A stretch of 64,000 nt of DNA from Lactonifactor sp. BIOML-A5 (GTDB lineage Bacteria > Bacillota > Clostridia > Lachnospirales > Lachnospiraceae): NCBI RefSeq assembly GCF_009677585.1, contig NZ_WKYV01000002.1, forward strand, positions 186,001 through 250,000, written 5' to 3'. The first letter of the stretch is position 1; the number at the start of each line of letters is the position of its first letter. Below the pieces are notes generated by a model, which made no database searches, was not told where the DNA came from, and worked only from the letters and a program-made list of their open reading frames with translations. Below, one piece after another: positions 34,024 to 41,646 of the stretch. The position numbers and the translations under genes were made by a program.

Positions 34024-34078
34024 GAAGGTGACTCCTTTTCTGTAGTAATAGGTACATTGTAGCATACTCAGGGCAATT

Positions 34079-34158
34079 GGGGACAGGGCATTTGCAAAAT
34101 GGGACAGGCCGATCCCAAAGTGGGACGTGTTCTTTCTAGAAAGAACACGTCCCACTTT
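34079..34158 (+). repeat. REP-like palindromic element, copy 1
   Basis: It consists of GGGGACAGGGC (34079-34089), GGGACAGGCC (34101-34110) and a perfect 42-base palindrome (34117-34158) whose core is GGGACGTGTTCTTT and its reverse complement. It lies between the WYL regulator gene and the third URO-D gene and would also act as a hairpin after the URO-D gene. Related copies are at 55604-55678 and 62787-62861. In other bacteria such GGGACAGG-plus-hairpin repeats belong to REP elements moved by RAYT transposases; no such gene is in the window. Confidence 0.85.
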
Positions 34159-34167
34159 AACCCTTTT

Positions 34168-35157
34168 CTAAAACATTTCTTTGCTCACAGCGTCTATTTC
34201 TTCGGATGTTGCCTCGTACACCCCTTCGAAGGTACTAAGCGGCAGCCCCTGGGAGGCGCCCGGAATGAAGTATAATTTTCCGCATTCCCTGCAGGCTCTT
34301 TGTACTTCCCGTCTGACTTCCTCTTTTGTCCATCCGGGATGATCGATGCTTGCGCTGTCAATCCCTCCCATAAAGGAGATCTCCGGACCATATTTCTGGA
34401 TCAGCTCCGGAATATTATTTGACGTCATAACACCCTGCCAAATATCAATTCCCATGTCTATCATATATGGCACCAGTGTGGCGGCATAAGAATCTGAGTG
34501 ATGGACAATAAGTTCTACACCGTTCTCCCGATAGCAGCTGTATATTTTCTTGTAGGCAGGAAGATAGAATTCCTCGAACATTTCCGGAGATATGAAGGTG
34601 GAAATCTGGCTGCCCCAGTCGTCGTGATGGAAGAGACCGTCCGGTTTCATGTATTTGCAGATTTGCTCCGCATACTGAATCTCCCAGTCTGTTATATAGT
34701 CTATCAGCTCGTGCATTGCCTCCGGCTCCTCATAGAAAGCCATCATGCAGTTCTGGATCTCTAAGAGATAATGGCACTGTTCAAATACTCCCGGTGCGAT
34801 GAAGGCCATAGCGAATTTTTCCTTTCGGTCTACGGATTCTGCGTGCCTGATTGCCGCCTCCCACTCTTCTTCGGGGTAGACAGCGGGAGGCGCTTTTACA
34901 TAGTCTTTCCACGCAGCAATGTCTTTACACACAATATGTGCCTCATCGTGAATGGGGAATGCTCCCGGCAAGTCCTTGGGCCAGGTTTTGGTAACACCCC
35001 ATCCTGTTTTCACATCAAGCTCTCCCGGATTGGGATCCGGAAATTTCAGGGTGAAGGGATCCTCTCTTATTATATCGAAGGCCTCATACTGGTTTACAAA
35101 ACGATCTGGTTTTCCTCCCCGAATAGTTTCAAGCAAATTTTCTCTTTTTGTTAACAT
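34168..35157 (-). CDS. URO-D-family protein lacking the zinc cysteine (copy 3)
   Basis: The 329-residue protein has the URO-D fold (MLTKRENLLETIRGGKPDRF start, FHHDDWGSQ, SFMGGID) but the usual HSCG zinc site is HHSDSY (His219-Ser223), so the cysteine that holds zinc in MtaA-type methyltransferases is missing. It may bind a cofactor or substrate differently. AGAGGGGGAAG precedes the ATG. It forms an operon with the zinc alcohol dehydrogenase 14 bases upstream. Heme-pathway function is unlikely for the same reason as copies 1 and 2. Confidence 0.8.
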   Translation of the reverse strand: MLTKRENLLETIRGGKPDRFVNQYEAFDIIREDPFTLKFPDPNPGELDVKTGWGVTKTWPKDLPGAFPIHDEAHIVCKDIAAWKDYVKAPPAVYPEEEWEAAIRHAESVDRKEKFAMAFIAPGVFEQCHYLLEIQNCMMAFYEEPEAMHELIDYITDWEIQYAEQICKYMKPDGLFHHDDWGSQISTFISPEMFEEFYLPAYKKIYSCYRENGVELIVHHSDSYAATLVPYMIDMGIDIWQGVMTSNNIPELIQKYGPEISFMGGIDSASIDHPGWTKEEVRREVQRACRECGKLYFIPGASQGLPLSTFEGVYEATSEEIDAVSKEMF

Positions 35158-35171
35158 ACACTTCCCCCTCT

Positions 35172-36266
35172 CTACATCTTCAGAACCGCCTTGATTACAT
35201 CCCCATTATGGGAGTCGGCAAATGCTTTATTGATATCCTTAAAATCATAAAATTTTATCAGGCGGTCAAAGGGGAACCGGCCTTTTTTGTAATACTCTAT
35301 CAGCTGAGGAATAAAGAGCTTTGGAATAGAATCCCCCTCTACAATTCCAATAAGGGATTTGGCATCCCCCATTAACTCCTGCTGCACGTTAATGGTCAGA
35401 TCCCCCGTTGCCCCCAGAACCACGCAGGTCCCCATGAACCGCACACTTGCCAGGGCCTTTCTTACAAAGTCTCCCACCCCTGTAGTATCTATGCTGTAGT
35501 GTGTGCCTCCGTTGGTAATCCTCTTAACCTCTGCCACAATATCATCGCATTCTTTCCGGTTCACTGTATGAGTAGCCCCCAGCTCCAATGCCAATTCCAG
35601 ACTTTTTTTATTGCCCCCCACGGCAATGATCTTGTCACATCCCGCTATTTTAGCAGCCATAATAGCGCTCATGCCCACTGTGCCGCAGCCAAATACCGCT
35701 ATGCTGGATCCGAACGCCGGTTTCAGCCGGTTTAAAACCGCTCCTGCCCCTGTCTGTATTCCGCATCCCAGGGGTCCCAGCAGCGCCAGATCAATGGTAT
35801 CGTCCGTAACCTTTATGGTACTGTTCTGATGTACGACTGCATAAGTGGCAAAGGATGACTGGCCGAAAAATGAAGAAAGCTCCACACCGTTCTGAGACAG
35901 GCGTCTGGTCCCGTCGGCCATAACACCCCCAAAGTTGATGGCATTAAAGTTTTCACAGGCATGCTGGTGAGCGGAAAGGCAATTTTCACAGTGTCCGCAG
36001 AAGCCAAAGGAAAAGCTTACCCTGTCACCCTTCCTAAACTCAGTGACACCTTCCCCCACATCCTCCACAATACCGCAGCCCTCATGCCCCAGAACAGCCG
36101 GAAGGGGAACGGGAATTCCCTGGTGCTGGGCCACCTCATCTGTATGACAGACCCCACTGGCCACTATTTTTACCAACAATTCACCCGCTTTTGGTCCGGA
36201 CAGTTCCACTTCTTCTATCTGGAAAGGCTGGCCGGCTTCATGTACAACTGCCGCTTGTATTTTCAT
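35172..36266 (-). CDS. Zinc-dependent alcohol dehydrogenase (aryl-alcohol/benzyl type)
   Basis: The 364-residue protein is a medium-chain dehydrogenase. Catalytic-zinc ligands are in SGVCHTDE and GHEGCGIV; the structural zinc site is FCGHCENCLSAHQHAC with its four cysteines; the NAD fold has FGCGTVGMSAI. The EVAQHQG, GVMADGTRRLS and GCGIQTGAGAVLN segments resemble benzyl or aryl-alcohol dehydrogenases. The ATG at 36266 has AGGAGG nine bases upstream; a TTG six bases earlier is too close to that site. It is first in the unit with URO-D copy 3 and has a good promoter (36290-36318). Confidence 0.92.
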   Translation of the reverse strand: MKIQAAVVHEAGQPFQIEEVELSGPKAGELLVKIVASGVCHTDEVAQHQGIPVPLPAVLGHEGCGIVEDVGEGVTEFRKGDRVSFSFGFCGHCENCLSAHQHACENFNAINFGGVMADGTRRLSQNGVELSSFFGQSSFATYAVVHQNSTIKVTDDTIDLALLGPLGCGIQTGAGAVLNRLKPAFGSSIAVFGCGTVGMSAIMAAKIAGCDKIIAVGGNKKSLELALELGATHTVNRKECDDIVAEVKRITNGGTHYSIDTTGVGDFVRKALASVRFMGTCVVLGATGDLTINVQQELMGDAKSLIGIVEGDSIPKLFIPQLIEYYKKGRFPFDRLIKFYDFKDINKAFADSHNGDVIKAVLKM

Positions 36267-36289
36267 ACGCAATTACCTCCTGGTTCGTT

Positions 36290-36318
36290 ATAATAGATAC
36301 TCTATGCCGCTTTCTCAA
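36290..36318 (-). promoter_or_regulatory. Sigma-A promoter of the zinc alcohol dehydrogenase gene
   Basis: On the minus strand TTGAGA (36313-36318) and TATTAT (36290-36295) are 17 bases apart, just upstream of the ribosome site. An inverted repeat with arms AAAGGACATAT and ATATGTCC (36363-36391) lies 45 bases further upstream and may be its operator. Confidence 0.6.
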
Positions 36319-36439
36319 TTATATTTAGTATATATTGCACAACACATAAATTCCATTTCCCAAAAGGACATATATACTTTAACATATGTCCCTTTCTGAA
36401 AAGAACACCCGGACGAGGAGCTTTGCCCGTGCACTTATA

Positions 36440-36476
36440 AAGGGCAGTCCCACGAACGCTATCTGGGACTGCCCTT
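36440..36476 (-). terminator. Hairpin downstream of the ABC-2 permease gene
   Basis: AAGGGCAGTCCCA (36440-36452) pairs perfectly with 36464-36476. It lies 23 bases after the permease stop codon on the minus strand. There is no T-tract, so termination strength is uncertain. Confidence 0.5.
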
Positions 36477-36498
36477 ACGGCCGGTATCCGTTATACCT

Positions 36499-37221
36499 TT
36501 AATTATCTATATTCTTCTTTTTATAAAAATATCCAAATAATATAACTGCGGCTACCAACCAGACCAGGATAACTGCAAAAGCCAGTACTGTACTGCCCCC
36601 AAACCTTCCCTGTACCAAATTATAATATACCTGAAGCATTGCCCCGAGAGGTGTGATCCTTGCCAGAAATGTCAAAACCGCACCCGATGCCATAGCCGGG
36701 GGAACCAGAAAAAGAAGCATAACAGGGATCTGTAGAACGCTGCAGCTCATCTGATCCCTGCTGAGCAGGCCGATAAGAGCACTAATCATAATCACACAGC
36801 AGGACCCAAGCAGAGAGGCAAAAATGTACACGGGCATATGCCCCGTTGGCTCCCCTGAGATCAAAAAGATAACCACATTCCCCAGAAATGTGACGCACAC
36901 AGCCACCAGGATTTTGGATAAAAAGAATTCCATAGCGCTTACATTAGACAGAATCAGTGTTCTCAAGGTAAACTTTTCCTTCTCCTCAGCCACAGAGGTA
37001 GATACAATCAACACGCCTGACATACTGCAGTTCATAAGCAGCCCCAGATTCAGAAGGAATACCGAGACCTCTTCTATAGCCAGGTTGGGGCCCACCACAT
37101 ACTTATACAGCAATACAAATGCTACGGGCAGAAGCACACTGGCAGAAATGGCCGGATTTTTTACAAAATCCATCAGATCCTTTTTATACAACGCTCTAAG
37201 CTTTCTCATAGATATACTCAT
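36499..37221 (-). CDS. ABC-2 type transporter permease
   Basis: The 240-residue protein has six predicted membrane segments and the ABC-2 layout: ALYKKDLMDFVKNPAISASVLLPVAFVLLYKY start, then MNCSMSGVLIVSTSVAEEKEKFTLRTLILS, a typical cytoplasmic loop. Paired with the ATPase whose stop overlaps its ATG (TAATG), it forms an exporter of unknown cargo, possibly a drug, peptide or lipid. The ribosome site GGGAGGG lies in the end of the ATPase gene. Confidence 0.85.
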   Translation of the reverse strand: MSISMRKLRALYKKDLMDFVKNPAISASVLLPVAFVLLYKYVVGPNLAIEEVSVFLLNLGLLMNCSMSGVLIVSTSVAEEKEKFTLRTLILSNVSAMEFFLSKILVAVCVTFLGNVVIFLISGEPTGHMPVYIFASLLGSCCVIMISALIGLLSRDQMSCSVLQIPVMLLFLVPPAMASGAVLTFLARITPLGAMLQVYYNLVQGRFGGSTVLAFAVILVWLVAAVILFGYFYKKKNIDN

Positions 37222-38063
37222 TAAAATTCCCTCCCTGTCAGCAGTAAAAATATTTCCTCCAAATTCGGCTCCTGGGAATGTACGGTAAGACAGCGTCCCT
37301 GCTCCAGCAATTCACGGATCCGCTCCCCGCCTTCCCGGTTTTTGGGATATTTCAGTGTCTCCCGATCCGTGGTCAGCACCTCTATCTCGTCCCTGGCATA
37401 TTCCAGCTTCAGTTCCCGGGGACTCCCTCCCGCAATCAGCTTTCCCTGATTCAGAATCCCGATTCTGCTGCACAGTTTATCTGCCTCTTCCATATTATGT
37501 GTAGTTAAAAAGATAGTAGTCCCCTGCTGGTTGAGGTGCCTTAGCATCTTATGTATCTCCTGGATCGTGGCGGGATCCAGACCGCTGGTAGGCTCGTCTA
37601 AAAACAAAAGCTCCGGCTTGTGCAGAAGAGAAGCTGCCAGAACCGCCCTCTGCTTCATACCCTTGGAACACTTTTTCAACAGAGTCTTCCTCTGATCATA
37701 GAGCCGCACATTCTCCAGGGTATCCCTCACACTGTTCTTTGGTACGTTGCGAAGCGCCGCAAAAAAGTTCAGGTTCTCCTCTATGGTCATTCTTTCATAT
37801 AAACCGCTGGTATCAGACAAGATACCGATGCGCTCATAATCCTCTCTCTCCACTTTATCGATCTCTTTTCCAAGGATCCGAATCTCCCCGGACTTTTTCA
37901 GCAGCTGTTTTGTCAGCAGCTTCATGGTAGTGGTCTTCCCGGCTCCGCTTGGGCCTAAAAACCCAAACACTTCACCAGACATCACCTGAAAGCTGAGATG
38001 GTCCAGGGAAAAGCTGCTTCCAAAATCAAGACACACATCCTCCAGATATATCATTTCCTTCAT
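37221..38063 (-). CDS. ABC transporter ATP-binding protein (exporter type)
   Basis: The 280-residue ATPase has Walker A GPSGAGKTT, Q-loop DTSGLYERMT, signature CSKGMKQR, Walker B LLFLDEPTSGLDPAT and the switch His in FLTTHNMEEAD. The YERMTIEENLNFFAALR segment is typical of drug or lantibiotic-type exporters. The ATG at 38063 has AAGGAGG eight bases upstream; the frame opens 11 codons earlier without a site. The LytTR-type operator (38174-38203) and a promoter lie upstream, so the neighbouring fused regulator most likely controls it. Confidence 0.93.
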   Translation of the reverse strand: MKEMIYLEDVCLDFGSSFSLDHLSFQVMSGEVFGFLGPSGAGKTTTMKLLTKQLLKKSGEIRILGKEIDKVEREDYERIGILSDTSGLYERMTIEENLNFFAALRNVPKNSVRDTLENVRLYDQRKTLLKKCSKGMKQRAVLAASLLHKPELLFLDEPTSGLDPATIQEIHKMLRHLNQQGTTIFLTTHNMEEADKLCSRIGILNQGKLIAGGSPRELKLEYARDEIEVLTTDRETLKYPKNREGGERIRELLEQGRCLTVHSQEPNLEEIFLLLTGREF

Positions 38064-38094
38064 CTTGCTGTCCTCCTTGTTCTGTTTTGTGTCC

Positions 38095-38122
38095 ATTATG
38101 CCACAGCACCCGGGAAATGCAA
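38095..38122 (-). promoter_or_regulatory. Putative sigma-A promoter of the ABC exporter genes
   Basis: TTGCAT (38117-38122) and CATAAT (38095-38100) are separated by 16 bases on the minus strand, in the short spacer after the regulator gene. Confidence 0.5.
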
Positions 38123-38173
38123 TACCATCCGCTTATTCAGCGCCTTTGCCGGACCAAAAGAAACGAAAATCTG

Positions 38174-38203
38174 ACGAACGGAGCCACAGCAGGGACGAAC
38201 GGA
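38174..38203 (-). promoter_or_regulatory. LytTR-type binding site: two direct repeats 21 bases apart
   Basis: On the minus strand TCCGTTCGT occurs at 38195-38203 and again at 38174-38182, with a 12-base spacer. Each copy fits the LytTR family consensus (T/A)(A/C)(C/A)GTTN(A/G)(T/G) at all positions, and the 21-base period is the family's usual spacing. It lies just after the LytTR-domain regulator gene and about 50 bases upstream of the exporter promoter. This is the strongest operator assignment in the window. Confidence 0.8.
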
Positions 38204-38211
38204 GACAAAAA

Positions 38212-39126
38212 TCACCAGTGAAATGTCGTTTTCATCTCCTCTATCCGCCCCTTGGATAGTGGAATCTGACTGCGCTCCTTATTGTTCAGAATAAGAACAT
38301 AGCTATTCTTCGTCCACTTTTCAAACCGCTCTGCCTTCTGAATATTCACAAGATAGGATCTGTGGCATCTGAAAAATCCTGCTTTCTTCAAAGCCTCCTC
38401 CAGTTCATACATGGGCAGCTGTGTCTGATACAGAGTCCCTCTGACAGACAGATAACTGCATTTATTCATACTCTCCACATAATCAATATCTCTGGGTTCA
38501 AAGAGCAACGTACTGTTTCCTGATTTCGCGGGAATCTTCAGTATCTCCAGTTCTTCCTCCGGGGCCTCCGATTCCTCTCCGTCCTGCTCCACCTCGCAGA
38601 ATTTACCATCCTCAACGTAAAAGGCAGTACCGGGCATCATAAGCGCATACCTCAGGGAGGAATTGACAGTAACAAACTGCGCGCCTGCCTCCCATCGCTC
38701 TTCAATCCAGCGGAGGATCTTTCCCATGGCTCCCTCATTCAAGTTTGTCAGCGGCTCCGCAAGAAAATACAGCTTTGCATTTTGCATACTCACCCGGGCA
38801 AGCTGAATCTTTGTATATTCCCCCGGTCTGAGAGACCTGATCTTCGCCTTACGGATGTCCCTCAGGTCAAAATCCTCCAGTATGTCCTCCACCGATCTCG
38901 TCTCTCCGAATAAGCTGTGGAAAAATCTGATATATTCCATGACCGTCTGTCGTTCGTATCCTTTGTCCTGAAAGGTAAGAAATGCCGTATCGGCCGCCTC
39001 CCAGTGCGCTCTTATATATTGAAATATATCCTCTCCCATCTCCTGGTTGCATTCCAGGTGAATACTCCCATGAGCGGGGATACCTTCCAGGAATTCAGGA
39101 ATAGAGTCATATATTTTAGTGTCCAA
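38212..39126 (-). CDS. Degenerate ABC-ATPase domain fused to LytTR DNA-binding domain
   Basis: The C-terminal 95 residues are a LytTR domain (IDYVESMNKCSYLSVRG, LEEALKKAGFFRCHRSYLVNIQKAERFEKWTKNSYVLILNN, IPLSKGRIEEMK). The first 195 residues resemble an ABC nucleotide-binding domain that has lost its catalytic parts: an ABC-signature-like SLRPGEYTKIQLARVS, a Walker-B-like LYFLAEPLTNLN with Ala for Asp, and an H-loop position VNSS without His. No Walker A loop is present. It could sense the exporter ATPase by mimicking its partner. The start is a TTG at 39126 with GGAGGAGG upstream; no ATG lies nearby. It precedes the exporter genes, with the LytTR site in the spacer between them. Confidence 0.85.
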   Translation of the reverse strand: MDTKIYDSIPEFLEGIPAHGSIHLECNQEMGEDIFQYIRAHWEAADTAFLTFQDKGYERQTVMEYIRFFHSLFGETRSVEDILEDFDLRDIRKAKIRSLRPGEYTKIQLARVSMQNAKLYFLAEPLTNLNEGAMGKILRWIEERWEAGAQFVTVNSSLRYALMMPGTAFYVEDGKFCEVEQDGEESEAPEEELEILKIPAKSGNSTLLFEPRDIDYVESMNKCSYLSVRGTLYQTQLPMYELEEALKKAGFFRCHRSYLVNIQKAERFEKWTKNSYVLILNNKERSQIPLSKGRIEEMKTTFHW

Positions 39127-39201
39127 TGTACTGTGCCTCCTCCTAACATATTTGAGAAAAATTTTACTATATTATGATGGCTTTGTCCATGTAATACACC
39201 A

Positions 39202-39247
39202 AAACAGGCCTGTAAGTATCAGCCAAATGATACTTACAGGCCTGTTT
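39202..39247 (-). terminator. Terminator of the GGDEF gene
   Basis: AAACAGGCCTGTAAGTATC (39202-39220) pairs perfectly with 39229-39247, a 19-base stem with an 8-base loop. It starts five bases after the GGDEF stop codon on the minus strand and is followed there by a short T-run (TTTGG). Confidence 0.8.
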
Positions 39248-39251
39248 CCAT

Positions 39252-40208
39252 CTAACATCCGTCTGATCCATCCACCTTTGATACCGAAGACCGGAACGGA
39301 CATTGATGAAAGCTCTCCTCATACAGAATACAGCGGGTTTTTCCCATATTCTTGGCCTGGTACAATGCCTTGTCCGCCTTGTCAAAGAGAACCCTGTATT
39401 CTGTCCCGTCCCTGGGAAATACTGCAATTCCCACGCTGCTGCTTACTTTGTGCTGTCCCTGGACATCTGCAAATAAAGAACAGATATCCTGCATTCTTTC
39501 TCTGGCATCTTCAGGTGAAAGGATATGTCTGAGAAGAATCACAAATTCATCCCCTCCTACCCGGCCAATGATATCCTCTTTGCGGATATTCCGCTTTAGG
39601 CACAAAGATACTGCTGCCAGAACTTTGTCACCAACGCTGTGGCCAAAGACATCATTGATATTTTTAAAATTATCGATATCCATCAGACACACAGCCGTTA
39701 ATTCCGATTCCCTCTTCAGTATCTGACGTGTTTTCTCTTCCAGTGCGCGGCGGTTCAGCAGCCTTGTAAGAGGGTCCGTGGAAGCCTGGATTTTTAGTTT
39801 TTCCGTTTCTGTTTTTTGAGCATTCATGTGGGTCAGATTCTCAAGTCTCCTTTTTACCAGGCGGGGATAAAAAGGCTCCTGAAGAATATCAGAAACCCCA
39901 AGAGAGAGCGCCCGATCCAGCTTATCCAGCTCTATATCCTTCATAATCCCAACCACAGGAACCAGCTCAGTAAACCCAGACTGTCTGATTTTTTCCATAG
40001 CGTCCCATCCCCCTGCAGCGTCTTCTGAAAAGTCCAGCAGAAGAGCAGATATCCCAAGTCCATAAGTATCCAGAAGGTCCAGGGCAGCCTGACCGCAATT
40101 TGTTTCCAGAACTTCAAAAGAGACCTGGCATATGGCACGCAGGTTTTCCATTCTATTTCGGTTGTTCGTAGCAATAATGATTCTGCTTCTTTTTCTTTCA
40201 ACTCCCAT
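39252..40208 (-). CDS. Response regulator with GGDEF domain (diguanylate cyclase)
   Basis: Residues 1-125 form a receiver-like domain (acceptor Asp59 in LLLDFSED) and residues 140-300 a GGDEF domain with GRVGGDEFVI (GGDEF 218-222), which makes cyclic di-GMP from GTP. The inhibitory I-site RxxD is present as RKED (209-212), five residues before GGDEF. The receiver is atypical (second conserved acidic pair near the N-terminus is Asn-rich), so it may not be phosphorylated. No kinase gene is adjacent. It is divergent from a small XRE gene across a palindrome (40287-40309). Confidence 0.9.
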   Translation of the reverse strand: MGVERKRSRIIIATNNRNRMENLRAICQVSFEVLETNCGQAALDLLDTYGLGISALLLDFSEDAAGGWDAMEKIRQSGFTELVPVVGIMKDIELDKLDRALSLGVSDILQEPFYPRLVKRRLENLTHMNAQKTETEKLKIQASTDPLTRLLNRRALEEKTRQILKRESELTAVCLMDIDNFKNINDVFGHSVGDKVLAAVSLCLKRNIRKEDIIGRVGGDEFVILLRHILSPEDARERMQDICSLFADVQGQHKVSSSVGIAVFPRDGTEYRVLFDKADKALYQAKNMGKTRCILYEESFHQCPFRSSVSKVDGSDGC

Positions 40209-40286
40209 TTTCTATAATCCTGTCTGCGCAGACCAGCCTCCCCTTGATCCGCATGTATTTTAAAATACTGGTAATAAATATACTCG

Positions 40287-40309
40287 TAATAATTATACGA
40301 TAATTATTA
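40287..40309. promoter_or_regulatory. Palindromic site between the GGDEF and XRE genes
   Basis: TAATAATTAT (40287-40296) and ATAATTATTA (40300-40309) flank a 3-base centre ACG. It lies between divergent genes, about 60 bases before the small XRE gene, and could be the XRE protein's own operator. The whole spacer is AT-rich, so chance symmetry is possible. Confidence 0.45.
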
Positions 40310-40371
40310 TTATTTTACAACGATATTTACAAGTATAATTTACGATATAACTTAGCAAGGACGGTGATTAT

Positions 40372-40677
40372 TTGGATATATTAGGAAAAATTTCCCAATT
40401 ACGGGAAGAGCGGCACTGGACAGAGTATCAGCTATCTGTGAAGTCTGGTCTCCCGCAGTCCACCATATCTTCCTGGTATCGAAAGGATATACTTCCCTCC
40501 GTATCGTCCCTGGAGAAAATATGCAACGCCTTTGGCATTACCCTCTCTCAGTTCTTTTGGGATGGCTGTGAATCAGTAATACTCTCCCCTATGCAGAAAG
40601 AATTGCTGAGACATTGGAACAGATTGAATAAGGAACAGCAAACATCACTTTTAAACTTACTGTCTACCTTTACGTAA
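40372..40677 (+). CDS. Small XRE-family helix-turn-helix protein, TTG start
   Basis: The 101-residue protein is a Cro/CI-type DNA-binding domain (ILGKISQLREERHWTEYQLSVKSGLPQSTISSWYRKDILPSVSSLEKICNAFGITLSQFF) with a short C-terminal tail. No in-frame ATG stands near the start; TTG at 40372 is preceded by AAGGACGG. A low-level start codon is common in such regulators. It is divergent from the GGDEF gene and followed by a terminator. Confidence 0.85.
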   Translation: MDILGKISQLREERHWTEYQLSVKSGLPQSTISSWYRKDILPSVSSLEKICNAFGITLSQFFWDGCESVILSPMQKELLRHWNRLNKEQQTSLLNLLSTFT

Positions 40678-40684
40678 ATGGTAT

Positions 40685-40733
40685 AAAAAGAGAACCCGGC
40701 ACATTCCCACTGTATCTGCCGGATTCTCTTTTT
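40685..40733. terminator. Bidirectional terminator between XRE and cotJC
   Basis: AAAAAGAGAA...CCGGCA (40685-40701) pairs with TGCCGG...TTCTCTTTTT (40717-40733) with one bulge. It has an A-rich side and a T-rich side and serves the two convergent genes. Confidence 0.8.
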
Positions 40734-40738
40734 ACTAT

Positions 40739-41350
40739 TTACTGCCGCAGCAGCTGTTTATCGAATTCAGGGTTAAAGAAATAATAGTTTCTCTCATCTA
40801 GCTTTCTCTTCGTCTTCTCGAGAGCCTCACCGAATCTCTGGAAGTGTACTACTTCTCTGGCTCTCAGGAACTTAATGGGATCCCGCACCTCAGGATTCTG
40901 AACTACTCTTAAAATATTATCATAAGTGGTTCTCGCCTTTTGCTCAGCTGCCAGGTCTTCAAACAAGTCTGTAATAGCATCTCCCTTAGACTGGAATTCA
41001 CAGGCATTAAAAGGAATTCCCCCTGCCGCCTGGGGCCAAAGTCCGGAAGTATGATCAATATAATAAGCGTCAAAGCCCGCTGTTTTGGCATCTTCTATAC
41101 TCATATCTTTCGTCAGCTGATAGATAATAGCACTGACAATCTCCATATGGGCAAGCTCCTCTGTTCCTATATCTGTGAGCAGGCCCGCAACCTCTCTGCA
41201 TGGCATGGTATATCTCTGGGAAAGATATCTCATAGAAGCCGCCAATTCCCCGTCCGGTCCGCCGAACTGGCTGATGATCAGCTGGGCTGTCTTCGGACAG
41301 GTTTTTGATATTTTGACAGGATACTGAAGCCTTTTTTCATAATTCCACAT
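40739..41350 (-). CDS. cotJC: CotJC spore coat protein (manganese catalase family)
   Basis: The 203-residue protein begins MWNYEKRLQYPVKISKTCPKTAQLIISQFGGPDGELAASMRYL and contains the manganese-catalase-type metal ligand segments EELAHMEIVSAI and EDLAAEQKARTTY with AREVVHFQRFGE. CotJC is the inner-coat protein of the CotJ complex. I chose the ATG at 41350, overlapping the cotJB stop in TAATG, because GGAGGG lies eight bases upstream; an earlier in-frame ATG at 41371 lies within cotJB. It is the last gene of the cotJ operon, a sign that the host makes spores. Confidence 0.95.
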   Translation of the reverse strand: MWNYEKRLQYPVKISKTCPKTAQLIISQFGGPDGELAASMRYLSQRYTMPCREVAGLLTDIGTEELAHMEIVSAIIYQLTKDMSIEDAKTAGFDAYYIDHTSGLWPQAAGGIPFNACEFQSKGDAITDLFEDLAAEQKARTTYDNILRVVQNPEVRDPIKFLRAREVVHFQRFGEALEKTKRKLDERNYYFFNPEFDKQLLRQ

Positions 41351-41646
41351 TAAATATGCCCTCCTTCCCAAGGTGTTGGACCGTCAACCCAGGTAAAATG
41401 CCGCTGGCCGGAGTAATTGCAGAAATCCTGAGAGGCTCCGTGAGAGTCCACACAGACACAGTCAACGGTTAACGGTTCAAACTGCTGTTCATACTCCTGC
41501 ATAAGCTGCTTTCTTCTATTTTTGCTCTGTTCAAAGAGTTCCAGAGCCTGCTCATCCAGGGGATGTGTATCCAGATAGAGGGTGACATCATTCATTACAA
41601 AGCTGATATCATTCAATTCATTTAAAAGCGCTGTTCTGTCAAGCAT
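41350..41646 (-). CDS. cotJB: CotJB spore coat-associated protein
   Basis: The 98-residue protein has the CotJB pattern: LLNELNDISFVMNDVTLYLDTHPLDEQALELFEQ and the C-terminal PLTVDCVCVDSHGASQDF...WVDGPTPWEGGH. Its start is taken at the ATG 41646, with GGAGGTGAAAG upstream; the frame opens 15 codons earlier. It overlaps cotJA upstream by 8 bases and cotJC downstream by the TAATG junction. Confidence 0.94.
   Translation of the reverse strand: MLDRTALLNELNDISFVMNDVTLYLDTHPLDEQALELFEQSKNRRKQLMQEYEQQFEPLTVDCVCVDSHGASQDFCNYSGQRHFTWVDGPTPWEGGHI

Noticed and set aside
34024..34155. N-terminal extension of the WYL regulator
   Set aside because: The extra 44 codons read through the REP repeat and the ATG at 34023 has a proper ribosome site.
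34117..34158. Possible CRISPR repeat or attachment site
   Set aside because: The palindrome occurs singly at three distant places with no regular spacers and no cas or integrase genes.
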